The notes under the pieces were generated by a model, which saw only the letters and a list, made by a program, of their open reading frames with translations, was not told where the DNA came from and did no database searches. From contig JAAXNY010000004.1 of NCBI GenBank assembly GCA_013420905.1, forward strand, positions 4,588,001-4,652,000: DNA of 64,000 bases. The letters run 5' to 3'. The first letter of the stretch is position 1, and each line of letters begins with the position of its first letter. Shown here piece after piece: positions 11,148-20,305 of this stretch. Made by a program: the position numbers and the translations under genes. This DNA is from Collybia mongolica (taxonomy: Eukaryota; Basidiomycota; Agaricomycetes; Agaricales; Clitocybaceae).

Positions 11148-12120
11148 TTCCCACAATACAAAACATTGCATATCTCAACAATGACAAGACCTATGGATGC
11201 AATTTAAATTGCTACTACTAGATATGGTGAGGGGCTACCCAATGTAGATATTTGTATGTATTTGTATTTGTTTGTACACCTTCAAACATCATGATCAAAA
11301 GCAGCTCTCTCACTACAAGCATGTTACAAATGAACATCAAGTTTGTGTACAAGTTTGCCACACAGCTAGCCAAACAAACAATACCATCAAAGTTCCCACA
11401 ATATAAATCATTGCATATCTCAACAACAACAAGGCCTATGGATGTAATTTAAATTGCTAGTGTTAGATATGGTGAAGTAGTACCTTGTGTGTATGTTTGT
11501 AAGTGTTTGTATTTGTTTTTATTTTTCTAAACCTTATCAACAACAAATTTCTTGCTACATATTGTAAATGAATACTGTCTGTATATCATTTCACCACACA
11601 TCTGGCCAAACAAACAATAATACTCAAGAAATTTCCCACAATATAGATGATACTTATCTCAGCAAATACAAAGCTGATGGACATGCTACTACTAGACATT
11701 GTAAAGGATTACATTATGTGTATATTTATATGTGTTTGTAGTTGTTTGTACTCTCCCAAATCACATTATTAACAACTTTTTGACCGCATACTGTATTACA
11801 AATGAATATCATCTGTATATCACTTTGCCAACATCTGGCCAAACAAACAATATTAATGAAGTTCCCACATTATAGATGATGCATATCTCAGCAAATACAA
11901 GGCTAACAGACACAGTTGAAATTGCTACTACTCCTAGACCTATGGAGGGGGTACACCAGGAAATGTATATTTATATTGTTTGTACCTTTCCAAATTTGAT
12001 TATAATCTCTTGTTATATCTATTTTAATATCACATTTATATATTACTTGGCCATAAGCATAGCCAAACAAGTCAATGTGGATGCTCCTAGAATCTATAAT
12101 GCTCAATATCTTAACAATGG
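11148..12120. repeat. Minisatellite of 220-245 bp units, about four copies, running into the right inverted-repeat arm
   Basis: The phrase TTCCCACA plus an ATATAGATGATGCATATCTCA-like block recurs at 11148, 11393, 11633 and 11862 (spacings 245, 240, 229). Each unit also has GGCCAAACAAACAAT and a (T)GTATTTGTTTGTAC-like block. A more diverged unit can be followed to about 12120, inside the right arm of the long inverted repeat, and its mirror image starts the left arm at about 7730-7850. Confidence 0.85.
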
Positions 12121-13308
12121 CTAGCTACATGAGTATGATTAAATATAGTATGTGATAATACAACAAAAAACACTTAACAGGCATATGTACATTTGTTTGA
12201 ACTTTGTCTTTGATGATGATATTTCTATTTTTAGCATATCTGATAAGTTTTTGATTAACCCAGGATGCAAGGCAAGAAATAAAATGTTAAATGTTGAATG
12301 GTTGGTATACATTTCAATACTATGGGAACTTGTTTCTATTATTACAAGTTCTTTATCAACCCAGGTTTCAGGCAAAAAATTGATTGATTGATTGATTGAT
12401 TACAAGTTCTTTATCAACCCAGTTTTCGGGCAAAAAGTTGATTCATTCATTCATTCATTGATTCATATTTCAACACTGTGGGAAAATATTTCCATAATGG
12501 GATTTTTCTTCTCTTATAGCTTTTTACAGCATTTCTCCACAAATACAAAGTGTTGTGACATAATTTGCATGTACTTGGGATGCTTACATAATGCTGTTGA
12601 TGATGCCATTAAAATTATGCATATCTAATATTTCAAAGCATCGTGTTTGAAAATTTATTTTGTGATTTTCTCCATAACCAGTAAAGCTGTTAACTTTGTT
12701 TTTATATATTTGGAATGTACAAACATGGCTCTACAATTTCCTTGTTAAGCATATTTTTGCCATGGTCTATTTTGAGTGAAATATTAGAAATGTCCAGATT
12801 CAGCTAGTTTTGAAGGTCTGTGTGTTATGTCAGGGGTGAACAAACATCTTATAACAACAATGACCCTGACCAAACATGACCCTTGTGGGAAATTATGCTA
12901 AACATTGGAATAATCAACAACTACTACTATATTTACCTGAAATACAAAGAGGATTGATTTCTCTATTTATTGTCACATGTCACATGATCTATTCCACCAC
13001 ATAAGTATACCAAATACATGACAACAATCTGAATGCTTATTTAGTGTCCATGATCCTGGGAAAAAGTTAGTTCTGATGGTTTTTGTGTTTTCTCCATAAA
13101 CAGGCAAGCTATGGCATTGGGTTTTGTGCACAGGCATTGCTTGCTTACTTTGTAACATGTTCCCATGGTCACATGACCTCCATAAACTATCACCTATGTT
13201 GTTTCTAGTCATTTACAACTTCCTGAATGTGGAATGGACTTATTTCTCCTAAGAAAAGAAATAAAGAACAAGTACCTGCCACACAGTGTGTTGGCCCACT
13301 CCACCCAA
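11995..13308 (-). repeat. Right arm of the 1.3 kb long inverted repeat
   Basis: Mirror of 6571-7850. The outer end at 13308 abuts sequence matching the last-but-one MFS exon (TTCTGTGATA against TTCTGCGATA of the intact gene), so the junction is sharp. About 40 extra bases near 13240-13278 have no partner in the left arm. No direct target-site duplication was found outside the two outer ends. Confidence 0.95.
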
Positions 13309-13672
13309 GTTCTGTGATATTGTGAATTTTTAGCTTCAATACTTGTCTTCAAGCTAACACTGATTCTGCCCCATTAGAAACAATACTCTCACAACCTCTA
13401 TGAAATCCATTGATCTACCCGAGCACTTAATATCTGGTATTGTGGGAAATCCAGCACAGCTTAGGTCTCCCTTAAAGTTTGGCCTTTCATCTTCAGATGT
13501 GTCATATATTTTATATCATGGATATATTTGAGGTTTCAAATTTTTGTTTATTCTTAATGCTTGTGTGACTGCTGTCACCTTCTTAATGAGTGTGTCTATG
13601 ATCAAGCATAAAGAATTCACAAGGAGTGATGACAAGATGCTTCAGAAGAAAGACCACAAGCAGTCTGAATAA
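13309..13672 (+). pseudogene. Relic of the MFS 3' end (last intron and last exon)
   Basis: The sequence aligns with 2386-2747 and 22322-22678. It includes the end of the penultimate exon, the last intron and the exon beginning AAACAATACTC. Many differences are C to T or G to A at former CpGs: for example, the codons around TCGGAGGCGTCG of copy 1 read TCAGATGTGTCA here. An in-frame TGA replaces the CGA arginine codon before GGTTTC, so the fragment is dead. It abuts the right end of the long inverted repeat. Confidence 0.85.
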
Positions 13673-14234
13673 TGGAGGTCAGTTGTACTCAACCAACTAT
13701 GGTCCATTAAACAAATTGAATGAACATCAATACATAATTCCAAGCTTCCACAGGAACATCCACTGCCAATTTTGAACCATTCTGTTTTAACATCCTGCAA
13801 AAGCCCCCATGTTGTAGGTTTCTCATCAGACTGTGCCCACTCCTCTACTAATGTTTTGTTTCTAAAAGAAACTTATCCCCCACTCAGCATACCACAAATT
13901 ATCTATGCCAATACTGACCAAAAAAACCCACAACAAAGCACATACATAAATTATTCTGCCTGTGCCTATTGACTTTCTGGGACTCTGGGCCTAGCATTAG
14001 AATCAGAGGCATCATGCAAACTGTGTCAGTCTGCTGATTGGGATGAATCATATTTAATCACTATTATATATCCTCCAGTATATAACTTGTTAGACTACTC
14101 CCTATGGCCCTGAGGGTTAATCATTACCATTCTCAGTCTATTTGTGTTGCAATGCAATGTTCAGTATTGACAGCCAATATATGTACCTGGCCTATATATT
14201 TGCCTTTTTTTCTCTACCATAAAGAGCTGGTTGT
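13673..14234. other. CpG-poor spacer, no gene
   Basis: It lies between the MFS relic and the HET relic and probably derives from their old intergenic region. No conserved frame is seen. Confidence 0.35.
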
Positions 14235-14686
14235 CTCCAGGCAGAATAGTGGGTTCCAGCATCCCTTTCGGAAAGGTGACAATGAAAGATGTATGGCCAA
14301 ACTGCTGCAAAGTGTTGTCAAAAAATGTATCAAAGGTCATGTGACAAGCATTGGCTAGGACACAGTACCCAGAAAAATTGAGAAATATGTTCAATATATA
14401 GTCTTGAGCATCAGTGGTCATGCAAGCACTTCTTCATGTGTTGGAAATGGGAGAATATTTGGCAGCAGGGTGTAGTCAGCAACAATGAATTTACGTTGGT
14501 GTATGAGATCGAGATACCATGGAGACAGACAGGTTCCACATTCCCAATTCCCATCTGTGATGCATGGGAGACTCCATAATAATCATATTTATCCTGAAGG
14601 AAGGAAGATGTCTGTTGATGACTGCTTTGTGATGATCTCCAAAGAGTCAAACTTGTCCACAGCACTACTATGATCCTGTGGGGTTG
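14235..14686 (-). pseudogene. Decayed HET-gene fragment
   Basis: The DNA matches the middle of the HET gene at 18040-18500. Shared landmarks are GGTTCCAGCATCCCTTTCGG against GGTTCCAACATCCCTTTCGG, the CATCAAAGGTCAT-like block, GTAACAATGAACTT-like bases and ATGAGATCGAGATACCA. Translation on the minus strand retains TFPKGMLEP followed by a GDNQLF-like stretch. CpGs of the intact gene are mostly TpG or CpA here and the frame is broken repeatedly. It is the remnant of a second HET/MFS cassette. Confidence 0.85.
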
Positions 14687-15836
14687 ACAAAAGATATAAT
14701 GCTGCCTGAAAAAGAGATATTGATTGGTATTCACCTGTGATTTTAGTGATTGAAGGACTACCACATGGACATCTAATAATGGGAGGTGTTTTGTTATAAT
14801 CTGAAATTTCCATGAAAAAATTCCTCAACTGCATTAATAATTATGGTAATATCCCTTCAAGTCTGTGAGAGGCAACAAGTGACATCTGAGATATATAGGA
14901 ACACCAATGTCACCATCTGGCATGCTTGTTACAGTTGAGGAGAACATCTCATAACCAGTAACAGGGAATATCCAAAGCAATGTCTCCAGGATGTTTCTTT
15001 GATTGGATTTTTGGTGGTCAACTTGAAAACTTGAATAGTGGTAGACAGGCAGTAGAGAAACCATAGGCATTGCAATGTCATTGATACACACCAGCAAAGT
15101 GAAGGTTTACTGGTGAGTGTTATATGCTTTCTGACCTGTTGCAAGCTTTAAGCTGGACACGGAAGACACAAGTGGAGTCCAATTATCCTCAGGGTGGTTG
15201 CATTCCTATACATTAGAACAGCTGGGTGTTTTGACCCTAGCTTTGCTGACCTAATATTCGCTTTGCTGACTAAAATATGACTAATCAAAAAAAGATGACA
15301 AATATTGAATGAATGCTTGAAACAGAAGCAGGCAGCATTTGCCATCAGACACATCATATAGTCATGTGACCAAAAAGCATCCAGCATCAAATTTCTAAAA
15401 TGTGTGCCCTCAGGCTTCTAACTACTAGCTCATGTGTCCATTTGTTGTTGGAATCTGGAAGTGGTGTTATACCCTCTCATAGAACATTCTGGAAAGGTCA
15501 AAGCAATTAAATAAAGTTTCATGGCCATAGCCTGTTGATTACAAAATATTTATCAAAGCATGCATAATAGTTTTGAGGCTCAATTGAGGTATACAGGGAA
15601 ATATATAAGATTGTGTGCAATCTAGAGAGTGCCTTGATTGTAGGCAGGAACATATCACATGTGTTTGTTGTGAGACTAATTACCACCTCATTTACAAAAT
15701 CAAAAGCCATAATCATGATTAACCTTCTTTTTTGCCACAGTAAAAATAAGAATGAAGCAGATGAATTTCTTCTGAAATACCAAGGTATTTTGTTGTAAAT
15801 TTCAATTTTACAGTTGTTCCTTAGAGTGGTATGAGA
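14687..15836. other. CpG-poor sequence without recognisable gene
   Basis: Short ORFs on both strands have no family resemblance. Part of this could be further decayed HET or flanking sequence, but I could not align it convincingly. Confidence 0.3.
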
Positions 15837-16225
15837 CCCCTGGAAGCTCCCCTATATGTTTGGAAAAGTTTTTCACCAGAATGGCCCTCAAATCCACTAT
15901 ATGGGCCAGGGCTTATGTTGTAAAACATAAAACATATGGAAAACAAAACATGACAATTCTTACCATACTAGGACCAAGTTTTTTTAGTGCTTCTTGAGGA
16001 TTGAGAATCTGGGCTGTAGCTCTTCTCAAACTGAAACAGATCAAATAAACCAGTGACCATTACTTGAAAAGAATCCTCAAAGAAGGCCTGAAATTTGCTA
16101 TATTTAGGCCAAGGATTTTGCCAAAATCACCTCAGATCTGCTATTTTGGGCCAGGAAAATCATCATTTTGGGAGTCTCAAATTCACAAATATTTTCCAAA
16201 CATATAGGGGAGCTTCCAGGGGCCT
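15837..16225. mobile_element. MITE of about 389 bp with about 31 bp terminal inverted repeats
   Basis: The left end 15837-15867 (CCCCTGGAAGCTCCCC and onward) is the exact reverse complement of the right end at 16192-16222. The bases GTGGTATGAGA occur directly on both sides (15826-15836 and 16226-16236), which looks like an 8-11 bp target-site duplication. That length fits hAT or Mutator-type insertion. There is no coding capacity. Confidence 0.85.
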
Positions 16226-16929
16226 GTGGTATGAGAGAAAAGAAAATCATTGGCATTTATGGCCAACTGCAATCCACACTCCAGTGACCATATATCTGGA
16301 GCTCCCTTTATATATTTGTGTAAATATTATTTGCCCTCAGAATGGACAAGCCACCCCCTTGTGCCAAAGGCACGGGTAGTAAGCTTGTATGTATAATGTA
16401 ATCTCAGCTTTTACCTAATGTAGACATACATTATCTTATATTATCTTTTTGTTGCTTTGTTACCGCTTCCTTTGTGCCTCATCTTTATATTCCCTAGGAC
16501 GCGCTTTCCTTTCAGTGTCCTGCCTCTTTCCCATCACTCACATAGAGCTTGTTAGTATTCTTGACTCAGGTTTCTTTTTCTCCCACCCCTCATATCCACT
16601 CACCCCTTGTTCCTTACTGCTTTGCTTACATTTCTCATTTGCATCTTACCCATGTACTTATGTTCGCCTATGCCGGCTTGAGTTAGGCCTCCCATTGTGG
16701 ACTCCGTGCAAAAGAGCTTGGGTGACCAAATAGTATGTTTGTCCGCAAACTCCAAACTCAGGCCCAACACATATCGACCTCCTCGCCTCACAAGAACCAG
16801 GAATAGAAGGGGACATAACTCTTCTCACTCTTTTTCGCCTGCTTCAGCTTGCTTACGTTTGCACAAGCGGAAAAAAATAGATAGTACAAAACACTGATAT
16901 GCTACATTCTTCGATTTTCACCATTTTTA

Positions 16930-17010
16930 TCCATTCGTGTCCTATGCGGCCATTGCTACGGTTAGTTTTGTTTACGGCCGAAATATACGATGACGCAAAA
17001 TACGCGGGAA
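16930..17010 (+). promoter_or_regulatory. Orphan copy of the MFS promoter element
   Basis: TTACGGCCGA at 16972-16981, with preceding GTTTTG and following AATAT-CGA, matches the promoter of the second MFS gene (20054-20085). No MFS reading frame follows; the sequence runs into the 3' end of the HET gene on the other strand. It is best read as a leftover of a deleted MFS copy. Confidence 0.5.
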
Positions 17011-17095
17011 ACATGATTATTAGCAACTACAGACGAGATATTTATTTGAAGAAGCTGTCGTTTCCGCATGGTAGTCGGATGGTCCAACTACAAAC

Positions 17096-19212
17096 CTAGA
17101 TAGTAGTAGTGCGGCAGAGACAGGTGTCGAATACAGACTTTAGTGCTCTCCGGAGTGCTGCAATAACACTACTCTCTGGTTCTTTTCGAACTCCACCTTC
17201 CCCTCGTTCAGTAACGTCGCCAGAAAATGTTAATATCGTCCTATCTTCTTGACTCTTGCCACCAACGTCCCCTTGAGCTAGGAGAGATGGGTTCGAGTTT
17301 TCAACTTCTTCACCACCTACTTTGGATGCACTAACGCGATTTTTCGCGTTCCAGAATTCCTCTTTGGGTATAACAGTCCTCCCAACTAAGCGGAAAGGGC
17401 CATTGTGTTCCCCTTCCGTAGTACCAAGCAGGAGGCCTTGCAACTCCCAATCGGGCTCAGCCTTGTTCGTCAGCAGCGACACCACATTTACGCTATCTGC
17501 TACCTTGGTATTGACTAGGGCTAGTAACCTCCCGAGAGGTGTATGGACGAACACAAAATCTGCTGATTCTAGAATGACGTCTGCGGTGCCTAATGCGGTA
17601 CCACAAATGAGAGCGGCGAGAAACCTGCGGAGTCGTTTTTCAGACGCCACATTAGATACGCCTGCAGTGTCTGTATTCCGCAAGTGTAGCCCCATTAGCT
17701 TGACAACGTCCTTGAGATCTGTTCTACCGAACTGTTCTGGGGTGAAGATCTGTACGTCTGCGACATCCGAGAAGAACTGTTCCGTGAAGTATACTTTCAG
17801 TATTTCCTCTTCGACGCTTAGCCTTTGGCTGCCATGTGCCCCAAACCATGGGTGGTAAAAGCAGGTAGTCCCGTAGTGATCACTGACATTAGCTGTAGCC
17901 TTAAAACATTGTACGATCTCGGGGATAATTTTCTTCGTCCACTCAACCCTCTCCACGATAACGTTGGGGACAGGCCGAATATCCCGTCGAAAGCTTCCAT
18001 ACAGCTGGAAGGTCCGCGAGGTATCCATGGGAAAAGGCTGTCCCTGGGCGAAACATTGGGTTCCAACATCCCTTTCGGAAAAGTGACAATGGAAAACATA
18101 TGATCTTGTAACTGTCGCAAAGCATCGCCAAGCAACGCATCGAAGGTCATAAGACGAGCGCTGGCCGGGACACGATACCCAGGAACGTCAGGGAGTACGG
18201 CCAAGACATAATCTCGAGCCTTGGTGGTAATGCGTGCGCTTCTCCATGCGTCGCCAACGGGAGAATACTGAGGAGGAGGCCCAGCCTTTCCACCGTAGTC
18301 GGTAACAATGAACTTATGCCGGTAGATGAGATCGAGATACCAAGGTGAAAGTTGGTTTTTCGTTCCAAATAACGTTGCATTGAAAACTTCGTGATATAAA
18401 CACTTGTCCCTGATGAAAACTTCTGTGGACGATCGCTTCGCCATGGCAATCGTCAAAGACTTGAACCTTTCTACTCCGTTACTAAAGTTTTGTAGGGTTG
18501 ACTGGGCCTTGGTGTGTATACAAGGAACGTAGTTGAGAGCCACCACTTCGAGCGCCATCCCGTACAGTCCCTCCTGACGGGTCCATAATCTCTCGAACCA
18601 TGGATCGTATATCATCATATGGGGACATTCGATGGCATGCTGAAGTTCCTCCAGCCCGAGTGCCTCAACGGCCGCCTTGTCATTGGGTGCGGAGTTTTCC
18701 AACAGTTGGATTGCAGTTGCGTGCCATACTTCGCACAGAGGAGACTCTATGAGGACCTTGACACAACGGCTTGACTTGTAAATGGCAGGGATAGATGCGA
18801 GCTGATCTGCGATACTAATGGTGGCGTGGGGGCGCTGGTCAATGCAGAACAGGTCCATCCAAAACCACTCATCTCCACATATGTCTTCTCTTCGGAGAAG
18901 ATTGAGAATGTCTCCCTTGTAGGGACTGAGGGGGACGTTCCACTCAAGGCCTTCGATGTGGGTGCTTTGTATGGTGTCAAGATTACCCCAAACGTGGGAG
19001 ATGGCAATATAGGAATCATTGGTGGTTGCTGAGGGTTTTCGCTCTATAAAAAGGGCTTCATTTTCTTCGCGTTGGCTGATGCGGACAAGGTAGATGTTCA
19101 TCTGGGTCGATAGAAAGGCTCTGTTCTGTGTCGTGGGTACGTTTCTAAAGAATGCAAAACACGCACCATCAAGGCGGTTTTGCGATGTGACAACGTTGTT
19201 TTCATATAACAT
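17096..19212 (-). CDS. HET-domain protein, reading frame split near residue 395
   Basis: HET domains occur in fungal heterokaryon-incompatibility and programmed-cell-death proteins. The ATG at 19212 opens a 464-residue frame with the three HET blocks: YIAISHVWGN (around residue 70), WFWMDLFCIDQ (about 117) and WFERLWTRQE (about 207). A second frame of 310 residues (18028-17096) overlaps the end of the first and supplies a plausible C-terminal domain. Comparison with the decayed copy at 14235 shows the sequence around TFPKGMLEP is conserved coding sequence that should run straight on into the second frame. The switch at about 18030-18055 therefore looks like a one-base indel rather than an intron. 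Either the gene makes a C-terminally shortened HET protein or it is a recent pseudogene. It is divergent from the MFS gene at 20306. Confidence 0.75.
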
Positions 19213-20305
19213 GACCCTGTGCTTGCCCTTTAGGGCCTTCCCATTCTAAATCCTTCCCCTATCACATGACGTCCTGTCTCCGAGAGCTTCGCAACGGGAA
19301 ATATGTTATTATCCACTAGTACCATACCATCTGGAAGACCGTGTCAGCGTATTGCTAACTGAATCATGAATAACCGTGAATTCAAAGTAGGCGGGTGCCC
19401 GCATTATGAAAGTAAAGTATCGGAAACGTGCACGCGTGACCCATGAGGCCTTCGGGTAGGAAACCTGGCGCCGGTGCATGCTAGTTGATTCATGCTGGTA
19501 GAATGGAAGACCTCTATCGATAATTACCTGTAATATCAGTGATTGATGAAGAACGGCTACGTAGCTCGCCAACATTAGAGGTGGTTTCAATAGTTCAGTG
19601 TCTCACAAGAAAACACCTCGATGATATTTCAGTGTAGTTTGCGAAGTTGAGTCTTAAGGAAGCGGGCACGATCGACTCGAATACCATTGTTCACTAGCGA
19701 GAAAAAAACTTGCGTGTCTCCAAACCCCTTTTTGATGCTAAGAATCGCTGTCATTACACTAAGATGACAGTTCTCGCGAAGTTGAGGCATATCCAAGTAT
19801 CGGACGTTAGATTCCATAGGTATGGCCTGGGTGGTTTTGGAAGGAAGATGCCCTCAGAATAAACAAAAGTCACAAGTGTCCTGAACAGCAAAAAAGAAAA
19901 AAGAACCACTTTTTACGGTTACCCGAGATATTATCCTCACGGATCCAGATGCCGATACGGCACTTGCCGGCTTGGAATATTTCGGGGCTGTCAAATCGCC
20001 CTCTATATCCTTTAACGTTCACCACCCTTGTCCTTTATGGCACATCTCACCGCTCAGTTTTGCTTACGGCCGAGATATCCGACAAAACATTTTAAAGGAG
20101 TCTCACGCACAAAGATATCTTCGCGGTCGGATCACAACCTTGCCGTTCTGCCTTCTTTCTCCACCATGAGGAGCTCCGGACCACATTCCCCAATGACCCT
20201 ACTTAGGACGTCACAAAAAAAAACATGAAAAATTCCAAATATAAATCTTCTGGGGAGGAATTTTCTCTTGCCATTTGACTACGACATTGCCACGACTCGC
20301 GACGC
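19213..20305. promoter_or_regulatory. Divergent intergenic region between HET and MFS genes
   Basis: About 1.1 kb separates the two start codons. TTACGGCCGA lies at 20064-20073, 242 bp before the MFS ATG, at almost the same spacing as in copy 1. Short ORFs here have no homologue I recognise. Confidence 0.45.

Larger units (their letters stand above)
3828..16440. other. CpG-depleted, AT-rich transposon island
   Basis: CpG dinucleotides are rare throughout, often none in several successive 60-base lines, whereas the flanks carry several per line. TpG and CpA are correspondingly common. The island contains the long inverted repeat, transposase relics, minisatellites, a MITE and decayed copies of neighbouring genes. 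The pattern fits cytosine methylation at CpG followed by deamination, as known for transposons in basidiomycetes. A short interval at about 10720-11116 keeps CpGs and may be a younger insertion. Confidence 0.8.

Noticed and set aside
17322..17858. 178-residue plus-strand ORF
   Set aside because: Antisense to the C-terminal frame of the HET gene; no domain.
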